A program made the translations under genes and the position numbers. From positions 186,001 to 250,000 of the forward strand of contig NW_005200982.1 of the NCBI RefSeq assembly GCF_000372725.1: a DNA stretch of 64,000 bases. Reading direction: 5' to 3'. The notes beneath the pieces were generated by a model. That model saw only the letters and a program-made list of their open reading frames with translations, made no database searches and was not told where the DNA came from. This document shows positions 1-11,410 of the stretch, piece after piece; the first letter of the stretch is position 1, and every line of letters starts with the position of its first letter. Source of the DNA: Emiliania huxleyi CCMP1516 (Eukaryota; Haptophyta; Isochrysidales; Noelaerhabdaceae).

Positions 1-445
1 GGGCTCTCACACCCCTCTCGCACCTCTTCATTTGATTCGACTTCATCGGATACTGCACCAATCATGCGTGCGCGTAGCGTCAGGTTCAGCAAGACGCATA
101 GATATTGCCGTCGCGGTCTTTGCGATATTCTGCATGGCGGGCGTGGTCTTCGGTGTGTCGAGCCTCTACCCAATTCTCTACCAGGGCTATTTCACAGCTC
201 GTGCTCCGCCGGAAAGCTTTGGCCAACACCACTGCTCGGAAGATGCGCACGCGCTCCTCCCTCTTTTTCTCCCTTGCTTGAATTTGCAAAGTCCCAAACG
301 ATCATATTACGCGAATGCTCGCGAAGCGCAGAATGCGACGAAGGCGCTCTCAAAAAGAAATGCGGCGGAGAACAGCCGCTGTACCCCGGTCCCGGCGAGA
401 GCTGCCGCCGGCTGAGAGCTGCCGTGCTGAGAAGCACGAACGTGC
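1..445. other. upstream region of the SLC25 gene, no gene seen
   Basis: No open frame here looks coding. At 338-360 there is a copy, in minus orientation, of a short element containing TTCTTTTTGAGAGCGCCTTC; the same sequence recurs in plus orientation at 9139-9163. In both places it lies roughly 80-110 bp upstream of a start codon and points away from the gene. Confidence 0.4.
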
Positions 446-1440
446 ATGGACGAGCAGCAGCCCATCTCTCCCGTCACCTCGGTCCTCCTCGGGGGCGCAG
501 CCGGCTCCATCGCCGAGGTAGTCGTGCTTCCTGCGCTGGTCGTGCGCACGCGGATGATGGTGCAGGGAGCGGACCGCTCGCTCACCGCCTACTCGTCCTT
601 TGGAGATGCCATCCGCACCATCTACCGCACTGAGGGTGTCGGCGCCTTCTACAAGGGCCTCGGGCTCAACGTGCTGTTCACACCGCTCGCGCGTGGACTG
701 GTCAGCCAGCGGCTACACTGACCCAACCCTCACACGCTCTGTGTGATGACTGATGACTGACCTCTCTCTCCTCTCCTGTGCAATAGTACATGGCGGGCGC
801 CGAGCTCAGCAAGGAGACGCTCGGCGAGGGCACAGCGCTCACGGACTTTGCCGTGGGGATGAACGCCCAGCTCCTCGCCTCGATCGCCTACATCCCTCGC
901 GACATCGTCGTGGAGCGCTGCGCGATCGACGGTCAGCTCAAGTCGCAGGTCGGCTCGACGGCGAGCAGCGCGGCGGCGCTGCGCACCATCCTCTCCGCCG
1001 AGGGGCTCGCGGGCTTCTACCGCGCCTTTCTGCCGCACCAGCTCGTCTGGGTGCCCTTCAACGGCATCTTCTTCGCCGCGCTGGGCAAGCTCAAGGAGGC
1101 GGAGGCGGCGCTCGGCGTGAAGACGGAGGAACGCTATCTGCTCGGCGTCGCAAACACCTTTGCGAGCGCCGGCGTCGCCGCCGCGGCGACCAACCCGATC
1201 GACGTCGTGAAGACGCGGCTGCAGGTGGCGGGCGCCAACCCGGACGTCTTCAGCTACCGCGGCCCGATCGACTGCCTCGCCAAGCTGATTCGCGCGGAGG
1301 GGCCGGCGGCGCTCTTTGCGGGGCTGGTGGGCCGGTTTCTGTACGCCGGGCCGGGCTTCGCGATTTTCCTGCCGACGTATGATGTGCTCAAGCGGCTGGC
1401 GCTGAGCGGAGCCGGAGGCGCTCCCCGGTTGGGCGGCTGA
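446..1440 (+). CDS. mitochondrial carrier family (SLC25-like) protein
   Basis: Predicted inner-membrane metabolite exchanger of mitochondria or a related organelle; the substrate cannot be read from sequence. Two exons, 446-700 and 787-1440, are joined by an 86-nt GT-AG intron in phase 0 and give about 302 aa, the usual carrier length. Three repeats are visible. The third carries a canonical signature (NPIDVVKTRLQ), the second a variant (IPRDIVVER), and the first is degenerate (PALVVRTRM) with no acidic residue at the conserved place. GxxxG-type helix contacts such as GGAAGS support the fold. ATG at 446 opens with a short hydrophilic stretch before helix 1, as is normal for carriers. The degenerate first signature is seen in several divergent SLC25 subfamilies, so no subfamily is claimed. 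Confidence 0.88.
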
Positions 1441-1869
1441 GGCGCCCAAGCGTGTTGGGCGTTCTGAACATTTCTTGTTGTCCTAACAGGGCGGGGTTGT
1501 ATTATTTTGTGTATCTGATCTTGTTACTTGTACTTGTTGATATGTCCGAGCGCACATAAACCATAAAGCCCTAAGCCGTACACGACATGGTGCCGGCACC
1601 AACTTTTGATTCGTAGATGCGCCTCACGGCCGGACGCGGACCGCGGGACGGGGAGGGAGGGGGGTGGATCCGTAAATCCGTGAGTCCGTAAATCGTGTAA
1701 CAAAAAACCACGAGAGACTCCCCCGCCGCACCCAGCTTCAAGGCAGGCAGAGACACAGCACTCGCGACACGCTGAGAAGCAGGCTGGCCTCTCCAATGCT
1801 CGCGCAACGCTGTCTGAGTGTCTGTGCACGCGCAGCAGCTCTCCGGGGTCCGCGCGGGCGCGGCGCACA
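1441..1869. other. intergenic, no gene seen
   Basis: The 3' flank of the carrier gene is T-rich around 1480-1545 and may hold its polyadenylation region. No motif or ORF could be assigned between here and the coiled-coil relic. Confidence 0.4.
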
Positions 1870-2698
1870 CAGTGGGAGGGCGACGACCGTGCGACTGTAA
1901 CGCTACGTATATCTCTAAACAATCACTATATTCGCGCTTGCGCTGCGCCTCTGCGAGTGCGACTATCAACCTCTCTCGCGTGCGCATAATCCCCTCCATC
2001 TTGTCGTACATCCTTGACCTCTCCGCCTCTGCGGCATCAGCGCGCCTCGCCTCTGCCTCCATCGAAATCTGCAGCGCGGCGAGCTCTCGCGCAGCTCAGC
2101 CTGCATCTTGGCACGCATCTCGCCGATACGCCACTCGCACTCAGTTCGAGCTGTGTGTTTACCTCGTCGGCCATCCGCTCGGCCGCTTTGATGTCGCGTT
2201 TAACAGCCAGCTGCGCTGTCCTCAGGTTGCCGCGGTCGGAACGCCTAAGCTCTAGTGCCGCAGCAAGCTCAGCCCGCCCCGGCGCGAGCGCCCTCTTCAC
2301 AGCGCTCGCAGAGCGCTGCTCAGAAGCGAGCTCCTTGGTTGTGACCGCAACTTCTCTTCCAACTCCTGCCGGAGCAGCACCTCAGCACTCGCACTACTCG
2401 CGGCTGCATGGATGTCCGAGCCCTTTTGCGTGGTTTGCGCGTCTGTGCTGACGAGAGTGCGGGAGATGCTGCCGTTGTGCTGCACAGACATTACGCTATT
2501 TTTACGTGGCGTGCCGCAGCGAGAACTGCGCGGAGAGTTAAGCTCGATTGCATGCCGTACGGAGGCATATGAGTGAGTGAGTGCGTGAATCACACTGACA
2601 AAAACGATGGGGCGTTTTTTCTTTTTCAGTTTCGCGCCCAGAAAGGGAAGGGGTTCAGGCCCCACATCAAAGTCGCCCAAGGAGGGTGAGGAGCCCAA
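1870..2698 (-). pseudogene. frameshifted coiled-coil protein relic
   Basis: Read on the minus strand, heptad-like Glu/Lys/Arg/Ala-rich stretches continue from one frame to another: ...LLRQELEEKLRSQ near 2340, then TTKELASEQRSASAV and KRDIKAAERMADEVNTQLEL in a second frame (about 2350-2150), then IGEMRAKMQAELRE in a third, then MEAEARRADAAEAERSR and ERLIVALAEAQRKREYS (about 2062-1930). At least three frame changes without plausible splice sites argue for a decayed gene, though sequencing error or introns are possible. The N-terminal part (2698-2400) is Ser/Thr-rich and low in complexity. No family is recognised. Similar coiled-coil scraps lie at 11411-11894, 15789-15989 and 42922-43233. Confidence 0.45.
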
Positions 2699-3135
2699 TT
2701 TTTAGGACTACTGCAGCACCGGACGTTGGCGTCCGTCTATCTGTGAGCGAAGCCCTCACGCCACCGCCACTGTGGGCGCGGCGCGCTCCTCGAGCCACCC
2801 CTTTAGGATCGCCAGCTGCTGCGCGCGCGCCGCCCGGAGCGTGGGCGAGTCGGCCTCGCTGACGTCGGGGTTGGGCGGTGCGCCGAGGTCGCTAATTCCT
2901 CAGGCCCAGCTGCGTGCCCCGGCCGCCCGGGAGCATGCCCCACGAATGAACAGTGAGTGTTAGAGTTGCTCTGGTCGGCAGAACTGCTCCGCGTCCGCCC
3001 AGTCGCGCATGATTGAGAGAGTGCAACCCACGAGTGGTGATGAGCGCAATTATGTTTTGAAAACGAAAAAATCTTTTCGTTGGCTCGAGTGTGTGTGTGC
3101 CCCCTTAACGCCCCTGGGCTACTGCCTACTCCCTG
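2699..3135. other. intergenic, no gene seen
   Basis: No supported gene. The short ORFs here are compositional. Confidence 0.35.
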
Positions 3136-4481
3136 TTGCCCCGCTCCCCCCCCCCTCCGTGTATGGGCGAACGCCGAGCCCGGCCGCACAAGCGCGAGCT
3201 GCCACGGCCGACCGATTGGCCTCGGCGGTCGCCGCCTCCACCCCCTCCCCTAGCCTCCGCCGCAGCCTCGGCGAGCGACGGCCTTAGCCAACACCAGCCT
3301 CGTCCTCTGCCGCCTCCTGCCGCCACCGCCGCCGCACCCACCCCCCGGGCTCGGCCCCGCCGTGACGCCGAACCGAATCCTCTCCTCGACGCGGGGTGCG
3401 CTAGCAACGCCTACGCCGACGCAGCGGCGACTGCATACATGGGGGCCAGCGAGATTGAGGATGCCACCGCCGTCATCCGTGGAGCAGTGAGGACACGCCC
3501 GTGTCTATACACGGACCGCCGGAGGACGGCAGACGGAGAGTGGAGGGGAGACGTACTGGACCGGAGGATTTATTACGCCACACGCGGCCACACGAACGAG
3601 TGGGTGCGAGGACGGCTCGGCGAGGGGCTCACGGCGGGGTCGCACACGGCAGGGTGACGGGGACGCTGTGGAGCGATGTGGTCAGGGGAACGACGAGATA
3701 CAAATGGGACAAGCGCCAGCGGATCAAGGATCAGCACGGCGAGCGCGAGATTGAATTCGCCGACGTGGATGATCATAACGTGGTGACAAAGACCGTCATG
3801 GGGGCGCGTGTGCGGCAGCAGGCGGGGGTGCCACACGGAGCGCACCACGAGAGGATTATGCGGGGAGAGGCGGGGAGAGAGACCCCGGGCGCCGCCACAA
3901 GGAGCGAACTCAGGGGCTGCCTCGTCTGTAAGGCCGCGAGGGACGCGGCGAGGAGGGCGGCACTAAAGCGAGACCCGCTGTGTCCGGTCGTGCGGAAAGC
4001 CGCGCAGCAATGGACCGAGGAAGATGAGAACCCACCTAGAGCGACGATGGCGCACTTGCTTAGCGGCGCCTGCCTGGGGAATAGGGAGCAGGCCAGATGG
4101 TTCCTCAGAGTAGCGCGAGCGCAGACGGGGACGGCGATCAGCAAAGTAGCCCAGGCGGCACCCGACTCCAAGGATACGCTGAAGACGCTGAGGACAGCGC
4201 ATGTCGCTGCGCTGATGGGCTCACGCTATAGGGTGCTGGATGAGGACGGGTACGATGCACTAGCCCCAGCCGTCGGGGGGGAGTTGCCGGCGCTGGTAGA
4301 TGATCTCTCGGAGAAGAGCCGGAGGGACCTTGGCGCCGGGGTCACGAGGAACTTGCAAGTCGTGGCCGAGGCGGCGACGGGCGCGGTGCAGAGGTGGATC
4401 CAGCTCAATGATGAGGCTACGGCGCGCATAATGAAGAGAGAGGAACACATCGAGTGGCTGAGGAAGCTCTTCACTGGGTGA
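3136..4481 (+). pseudogene. unrecognised two-frame ORF, possibly a retroelement C-terminal remnant
   Basis: Two overlapping plus-strand frames look like one broken gene. The first (3136-3657) begins with a Pro/Ala/Arg-rich segment and ends with a region containing TNEWVRGRLGEGL. The second (3501-4481) is convincing as protein from about 3655 on (LWSDVVRGTTRYKWDKRQ...). A frameshift near 3600-3660 would join them. The later part has a spaced Cys/His set, CLVC followed about 60 residues on by HLLSGAC, recalling the zinc knuckle at the end of non-LTR reverse transcriptases. No polymerase core is present, so the assignment is weak. It could instead be a lineage-specific protein. Confidence 0.35.
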
Positions 4482-4543
4482 AAAGAGGCTCGGCCGGCCT
4501 TGAGGGAGTCGCAGAGGAGGGATAACGCAGGCAACGCAGGAGC

Positions 4544-6332
4544 ATGATGATGGCCAGCGTGCCAGCCGTCGCCACCCGCTTCGCGAGCGAGGTTAAGGGT
4601 TTCATCCTCGCCGAGGGCTCGACAACGTGCGTGGCGCTATCGTCTGCAGAGCAGCTCGGCTCGCTCGCGCCGGAGCGGGCCTGCGCTCCGGCTGGCCGTC
4701 GGCGGCCGCCTTTTAAGGTGACGTGATCCCGAGGGCAATGTGCATATGTGTAATACACGGGTGCTGTGCCTCACTGACGCGCATGCCCACCTGCGCAGCA
4801 CATGTGGGCATGGGCGAGTCCGCGCTCCGCTCGCGGCGGCTGAGGACGGCCTCATCGTGGCCGCTGGTGAGGCTCTCGCAGCACAGCTCGAGGCCGCCGG
4901 CATTCCCATGCACGTCGACGCGCGTAGGTGGACGGTTGGCGACGTGCTCAAGCGACCAGGAGTGCTGGCGGCTCTCTCGCGCGACGTCTTCGTCTTCCAG
5001 TCGCCTGCCAAAGCTCAGTTCCTCGGTGACTACGCCACCTTCTCGCGTGCGGCCTCGCTTGCCTTCGACAGCGAGCCAGACGCGCAGCGAGCCCTTCTCG
5101 CGTCGCGCGACCACATCAGCACGCGCACCCCACTCGGCGTCGCCTTGGGCTGGGGTGCAGAGAACGAGTTCGTATCCTCCACCAACCAGTATGCAGTCTA
5201 CGTGCACGCCTCCGATTATTGCATCAACCTCGCGGCGCTCAGCAACGCTGGCCCCTCGGCCCGATCGCTGCCAACTCCTCCACCGCCTCCGCCTCCGCCT
5301 CCTTCACCTCCACCTCCGCCATCGCCTCCTCGCCACACTGTGGCATTCGTCATGACCGATGGGGACAACTTGCAGTGGACGCTCGGCCCCTTCTCCACAG
5401 ACACCACATGGTGGGGGAGCACGCAGCGCGGCCGAACCCCTCTCGGGTGGACCTTCAGCCCAGCCACCGCCTTCCTCTCCCCCGCCACCCTCTCCTGGAT
5501 CAATCGCACGCGCACCCCGATGGACGAGCTCATCGCCGGGCCCTCTGGCGTTGGGTACACCTTCCCTCAGGCATGGCCTGCCCCCTCTCGCGCTCCATTT
5601 GCCTCCCTCACCGCTGAGGGGATGCGTCGCTCCTCGATGAAACTGCTCAACATACTGGCACAGACGAACGCCCCTCCCGACAACGCTTCCGTCGCCGCCC
5701 TCCTCCAGGAGCCAACTGTCTCTGCTGCCTTGTACTACCCGTGGGGTGGGGGTTACAGCCAGCTGGAGGGCCGCATGTGGCGCGGGCATGGCAGTGGTGG
5801 TGGTGGGGAGGGCAAGGGGCGCGGCAAGGGAGCTGGCAGTGGCAGTGGAGGAGAGAAAGGGGATGGAGGGCGAGGTGGAGAGGGAGGTGAAGAGGGAGGT
5901 GGAGACGGCAAGGTGCTGATCAGTGGCCGCGTGAGCTTGTGGGGCGATGGGGACAAAGGGACGACGCTCGGCGTCAAGCCAATGATCTCACGGCTCCTCT
6001 CCATGCCGCGTGTGAGCTCCTCCCCGGATGGCTACTCGATCATTCCGGTGCACGTATGGAGCCACTCGTACGCAGACGTGCTGACCATCGCGACTGCGCT
6101 CGAGGCGAGCGGCGGCGTAGACGTCGTGCTGCCGTCCGAGCTCATCAGTCGGCTCGAGGAGAACGTCTGGAAGGCCACCCCCTGGTGCACCTGTGACACC
6201 CCGGCCGCGGGTAAAGCTGGTCGCAACGAGTATACGTGCTCCGACGGCGATCGAGGCTTCTGCGCCAGGACGCAGCAGTGCTTTACGTCGCTGGTGTTCC
6301 TCAAGGGAGACTGGCGCAGTGGCTGTGCCTGA
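4544..6332 (+). CDS. GxGYxYP-family protein (putative glycoside hydrolase)
   Basis: The namesake motif is present as GVGYTFPQAW near 5545, and the family's VAFVMTDGDNLQWTLG motif near 5340. Upstream, GVALGWGAENEFVS followed by YAVYVHASDYCINLAAL matches the domain before the core. The first exon (from 4544) carries VKGFILAEGSTTCVALSSA, equivalent to the family's first domain, and DGLIVAAGEALAAQLEAAG continues it after an intron. One phase-consistent intron is 4718-4844, but the splice is not certain. A Pro-rich linker (about 5278-5330) and a Gly/Glu/Lys-rich insert (about 5790-5910) are low-complexity additions. The C-terminus is Cys-rich. No signal peptide is visible, so one or more 5' exons are probably missing. 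Hydrolase activity for this family is predicted, not shown. Confidence 0.82.
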
Positions 6333-6510
6333 TGTAAGAGAGGTTAGTGGGGGGAGTGGGCCCCGAATTTAAAAGCGCGACGGCGCGGTGTATTCTTTTT
6401 TGCATTTGGCCGGAGTGCAGGAGCAGCAGGGACGGCGCGGGGCTGCCGCTCCGCTTGGAGCGCTGGTTGATACATATATACACTGGGGCAGGTGAGTCAC
6501 CCTGCAATTA

Positions 6511-6632
6511 TACACAGCATATGCCGATCTCTGCCAAGGCACACAGGATTGGCATTGGCCACCCATTCTCCTACACAGCAGATGCCGGTCTCTGCCAAGG
6601 CACACAGGGGATTGGCATTGGCCACCCATTGG
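6511..6632 (+). repeat. two-copy tandem repeat, 61-bp period
   Basis: Copies 6511-6571 and 6572-6632 begin tacacagca and share tctctgccaaggcacacag and attggcattggccaccca. They differ by a few substitutions and a 2-base insertion. The repeat lies between the converging 3' ends of the GxGYxYP and LVIVD genes. Confidence 0.85.
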
Positions 6633-6801
6633 CTGATGTGGCCTCAGGACGTACTACGACCTATGACCTCGACGAGAGACTTCTCGGATACCAGGGAGTG
6701 ACGCGCTAGTCCTACGAGCAGCCACCAGGTGGCTGGCAACCGCCTACGTGCGGCGCTATGCCGAGGGCGAGCGAGGCAGAAGGCTCTGGGCGACTCACTA
6801 C

Positions 6802-9060
6802 TTACTTGCGGCGGCGCATCGAGGGCGATGCGGGGCCGGTGTAGTTGAGGATGAACGTGCCGGCGGAGACAGCGCTGTTGGAGCTCGCCACGATCAGGCC
6901 CGAGGGGAAGAAGGGGTAGACGCCCCACGAGCCACCCCATGAGGCGGTGTACTTGCAACCCGCATTCCAATAGGGCGATTCGGCCGTCTCAAGCCACGAG
7001 TCTCCCGTGCAAGGCGTGAACACGGGGAGGCCGGGGTGGTCCTCCCCGTACGGCGGGTCGGTGTCAAAGAAGCCCAGCTTGTCCAGCTTCCCCGTCGCCG
7101 CGCCGTTCTGATCCTCAAACTGGATGCCGTGCTCGTAGTCCGCGCGGATGACGAGCTCGCCCTTGGTGAAGATGTTGTGGTTGTAGCCGTCGTAGTCCTT
7201 CACGTCGTACCCAATGAGGAAGGGTGCGTCGAGGTCGGTCATGTCGAAGATCTCGACAGAGAGTCTCTTGTCGGGCGCGTAGCCCATCTCGTACGGGAAC
7301 CCGTCGAGCTCGTCCGTCTCGTCGTCGAGGAGAAAGTACTTGTGGTCGGTCGTGAGCCAACCCTGGTGCACGTAGGACGGTTTCCCTGCGACGCGATGAG
7401 AGCCGCTTCAATCGTCATCGCGAGTGGGGGCTAAAACCTGAGGGAGGGCGGGGCAGAGCTACGCACAGTTTTGGCACGGGCCGCCCGGTGGGCACGGGAC
7501 GTCTTTGTCGCATGTCACCGGAGGAAAGTGCTCCGGAGCGCTGGTGCGCGCGACGCCGCCGCAGCCGTACAGCTTGGAGATCGACTTGGGTGAAAAGGCG
7601 ACGGACATGTCGACGATGTCGATGTGGTTGTCGTTGGACGAGATGCAGATTGGCTTGCCGTAGTGATCGGCGTCCGGGCCCTTGTAGATGAGGCAGTGGG
7701 TGTCGTGCGTGTGCGAGGTCCCGTGGCAGCCAATGTACTTCGGGTTGGCCGGATCCACACCGACATCGAAAATGCCCAGCCCGCCGCCGCAGATCTCGCC
7801 ATTAAGCGTCTGCGGAGGGGGCGGGGTGTGCGAGCGGTGAGCGTGGGGCCGTGCCAAGCGAGATCTCGAGCTGAGGCCAGGGTCGCATCTACCAGGCACT
7901 CACCGTGTCCATCGCGGCGACTTCGTACTTGTCACCGGGGCCTTGCCCGTTGGGGCCGCGGTTGTACGGGTGCGCCGTGAGGTGGTTGTCGGTGCCGACC
8001 GTGATGACGACCGGGGGAGCGCCTGCTGCCTGGTCCTCGACCGAGAAGGTGATGACATTGTGCGCGTCGGAGGCGGTGTAGTCCGAGGTGAAGTCGAGCG
8101 TCGAGGGCTTGCACTCGTCGTAGGGGGGCTCAGGTGCCGGGCCGAAGAGCAGGTTGCGACGGATCGAGGCCTTGTCCTTGCTCCGCATCTTGCCGGCGAA
8201 GATGCCGAAAACCTCAACCAACTCGTTCTTGACCGGTGTCGACAGCTTACGATGCTCCTCGTTGGTCTTCTCCGCCAGTCTGCGTGAGCGCGCGCGGTAG
8301 GAGAGAATGGCGTCCTTGCGGCCGCGAAGTTGGGTGAGGTCGACGGTCTGGATGCCGTGCCCCTCGTTCTCCGAGACAATGTACGCGAAGTTGCCGAAGG
8401 TGCGGATGTCGCGCCAGATGCCGCACCAGAGGCCGCACTCGCACGAGACCTGCGAAGACACGTAGCCGACGATGACAGGCATCTCGGGCGTGGAGATGTC
8501 GATGAAGTTCCTGCGCGGCACGGGGCTTGCGTGCGCGAGATGGGCAAGGAGGACGGAGGGAAAGAGGACGGAGGGGAGGGGAGAGGAGGGGGACTCAGGC
8601 TACAGAGGAGCGTAGGCCAGGCGACAGCAGAGCAGCTCACGTGCCAGACTTCATCCCTTGGATGACATACTCGTGGCCGTCCACGGGGTCGGTCCAGCCC
8701 CAAATGTCATTGAAGTACGCCTCGCCCTGGTACTCGTCCGTCACAAGAGCGACGAGGTCGGTGTTGCTGCATGGATACGGGCCGGCCATCCCCATGACGC
8801 ACTTGTGTGGGCCGCGGAACCTGCGAGGTAGAAGGGGCGGAGGCGGCGAGATGTTTACGGTGGAGGGGGCATGCAGCGAGGAAGGCGAGGGCATCTCACT
8901 CTTCCGCCGTCGCCATGTGCTCCGTAATGTACTTCTTGAACGCCATTGCCTTAGACTCCATCGTGTCCATTGACGACGGGTGGTGCCACTTGGCATACTC
9001 TACGATCTGCCCGTACACCTCGGGCGAGAGTGAGAGCAGGAGCGCGGCGACTCGCATCAT
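6802..9060 (-). CDS. choice-of-anchor B family protein (LVIVD repeats), secreted
   Basis: Five exons on the minus strand (9060-8900, 8820-8641, 8510-7904, 7809-7467, 7385-6802) close in phase to give 624 aa. All four introns are short GT-AG. Exon 1 starts MMRVAALLLSLS, a possible signal peptide. Family hallmarks follow in order: YPCSNTDLVAL, NDIWGWTDPVDGHEY, NFIDISTPEMPVIVGY, WRDIRTFGNFAYIVSEN, GHGIQTVDLTQLRG, CGGGLGIFDVGVD, HTHDTHCLIYKGPDADHYG, DNHIDIVDMS, HQGWLTTDHKYFLLDDE, FFDTDP and YPFFPSGLIVAS. These are beta-propeller-like repeats of extracellular proteins with unknown biochemistry. About 100 extra residues, charged and unlike the family, lie between the DLTQLRG and DAHNV blocks. The stop codon sits inside CAAGTAAGT, a perfect donor sequence, so a further 3' exon with an anchor is possible. 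Confidence 0.88.
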
Positions 9061-9138
9061 TGTAGAGGCACCGTGGAGCCAGCTTGGATGGGAGAACAGA
9101 GTGTTGGGGGAACAGGTACAGGTGGCTTGATTGTTACT

Positions 9139-9163
9139 TTTCTTTTTTTGAGAGCGCCTTCGT
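9139..9163 (+). repeat. short dispersed element, copy of 338-360
   Basis: It contains tttgagagcgccttcgt, present in reverse at 338-360. It lies about 80 bp upstream of the LVIVD start and is directed away from that gene. Function unknown. Confidence 0.5.
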
Positions 9164-10496
9164 TGTTAATAGTACAAACCCAATGGTCCTCTGCGAGCGG
9201 TCCTCCGTTGCAGTCACGCACACGCACACGCCATGCCGCACCGCGCGCCCGCCCACCGCCCCGCCCAGGCGGGAAAGAGATGAGGAGATGGGACAGAGAG
9301 AGAGAGAGCTCTCGGAGATGGGACAGCAAAGGAGGAGTACGAGCACGTATGGGAGGGTTCAGTAATGCGCCACGCTGCCCGGCGTCTCTCACTTTCCGGG
9401 ACAGCCCCGCCCTTTTGAGGCGGGAGAGTGACGGCTACCCCGTACGCGCCTGTTGCTCTACCCCGACGCCGACCGCCCATTCCCCCCTCCTCGTTCCCGC
9501 CTCGAACTCTCCGGACCCCGACAAGCCGCCCGACGTTGGGCCTCTGCCCCGCACGCTCCCGCCCCTCTGCCCCTCACACACACCCAGGCCCGACATGCAC
9601 ATACAAGACAAACCCGGCGTTCTGCTCTCAAAGGCGCGGGCGACGCGAGCTCCAGTTTCTTTTTTGTTGGGGTGGCGGAGCGGGGTGGATCGGGTCGGGT
9701 CGGGGTGGGGCGGGGTTGCTCGGGTCGGGGTGGGGCGGGGTTGTGGGGTGGGGATGTCGGGGTGGGGTGGGGTGGGCGTTAGGTTTTCCTCTCGTCTCTT
9801 TTCCTCTCTATTTTCCCGGGAAAACTCCGAGAGAGAGAGATTGTTTTTGTTAAACTCCGTGGAAATCGTCAAATTTTGGGCTCTGAGCCGAGACTGATGA
9901 CTGAGGCTGGTTTGGGCCCAAAATCAGCCAAATTTTAGGCCAAATCGGCAAAATGCCGGGAATTTTGCGGAGACCCCGGGTTACCTGGAAATTACCCTGC
10001 GACCGCCTGGGAGTTTATTTTGTCGATTCCTCAATTTTGCCTCAGATTTTGCCCCAGACCAGCTCTCAGATTCAGGGAAACTCGCGAGTTTCCAGAATGG
10101 AGCACCAAACACCCTCTGTTTTCCCTGGAAATTTCCGGAAACGCAAAGTGCTGGGGACCCTCTGTTTTCCTTTTTGTTTGCCGGAAGAAAACCTCGTACA
10201 GGCCAAGGTGGGCGCCGGAGGCAGGGATCTCGGCGACGTTGGAGAGCGGGCGCACGATGTCGTGCGCGACGCCCGTCCGCAGCTGACACGTCGTGGTGAC
10301 GATGATGGCGAGGAGCATCACGGTGGAGAGGAGCGGCACGGCCCCTCGAGAGGAAAAGTGGGGCCATGGGCGCGGCACGGCTTTTTCATGGATCAAAGAA
10401 AGAAAGAAAGAAAACGTGCACGCCGCCACCCCACAGACAGGGATTTCACTGGATCACAACTAGTTTCAATCGGCTTCACTCCTATGCACCTTCGGT
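9164..10496. other. gene-poor stretch with a G-rich tract
   Basis: From 9660 to 9780 the plus strand is a run of GGGGT/GGGGC units able in principle to form G-quadruplexes. On the minus strand, around 10350-10200, a hydrophobic segment LLSTVMLLAIIVTTT followed by HDIVRPLSNVAEI ends at a possible donor and could be a lone exon of a membrane protein. No partner exon was found, so it is not called. The part from 9900 to 10190 is less GC-rich and shows no coding signal. Confidence 0.35.
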
Positions 10497-10545
10497 GAGG
10501 GTACATTGGCGCGTAAAAGGAGAGTCACGAGGGTACATTGGCGCG
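10497..10545 (+). repeat. 17-bp direct repeat
   Basis: The 17-base sequence gagggtacattggcgcg occurs at 10497-10513 and again at 10529-10545. The spacing suggests an insertion scar or a small tandem duplication. Confidence 0.7.
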
Positions 10546-10682
10546 GCCGCCGAGGGAACGTTGGGAAGAGGCACGAGGAGGGCGGCGACCTCGACCGACT
10601 ATGGAGGACCCGTCGCCAGACGACGCAGGGCAGAAGACGGTGAGGCGGAGCAGACGCGCAGGGCGAGACGAGGGAGGGAGCA

Positions 10683-10803
10683 GGACTTTGCCGAGATCAG
10701 CAGGAGGATGTACGAAGAGATTAGGAGCAGCAGGGACCCGAGGGACCATGTGGAAGACGGGGCTAGTGCTAGTCCCCCACATCGGGAGGACGACCCCGGC
10801 TAG
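10683..10803 (+). repeat. dispersed repeat, second copy at 54572-54687
   Basis: About 120 bp reading ...gatgtacgaagagatta...gcagcagggaccc...gggaggacgaccccggctag matches 54572-54687 at high identity in the same orientation. The second copy lies directly against the truncated 5' end of the sulfatase gene. Neither copy has a clear long ORF of its own. Confidence 0.75.
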
Positions 10804-10903
10804 TCGCCGACCACACCCACAAAGAACCCTGCACAAAGATCGCAAGGGCGGGGACCTGTTCCTTTTTACCCATCTCACAGTAGAGAGGTGTCCGTTTTTA
10901 TTT

Positions 10904-11225
10904 ATTTAGTAGGTAAACGAAAAAAGTAGGACACAATTCGTCTTAAACGTCTAAGTACGGCTTAGTGAGTGGTTGGGGTGGCCTCAGGCATCCCCAAGGG
11001 AGCCTCTGCGGTGCCACATAAGCAGCTTAGTGATTGTCGAGACTTTAAAGGATTCGTTTGAAGATCTCGCAAACAAGACAGACACTACTCGTTTCTAGAC
11101 TACTATGGTCACACCAGTAAACGAACATTCGACTTTGAGGGATCATATCTCAAAAGGCTGGGTGAGAGCATAGCATTATTGTTGCATATTAGGCCGCATA
11201 AGGTCAGACTTGACCCCAGAAGCAT
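10904..11225. other. low-GC island, function unknown
   Basis: The base composition is clearly more AT-rich than the flanks (for example tttttatttatttagtaggt at 10892). No ORF is supported. I looked for U1-U6 snRNA, SRP RNA and tRNA signatures and recognised none. It could be an RNA gene, a promoter region or the edge of a mobile element. Confidence 0.4.
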
Positions 11226-11410
11226 CAAGAACCCGATGCTCCGGCTCGACTGTGCCGGCACACTGCCTCCTCGCGCACGCGGCTAGCAGGCCGTTGCGGC
11301 CCGTGGTGCACCAGAGAGAGAGGTCGACGCGTTGCCCCCGCTGGCGACCCCGCGCGGCTCAGGCCGGCCAGAAGGTGTGTGGTGACGGCACCGTGGCAGG
11401 AGTGCGGAGA

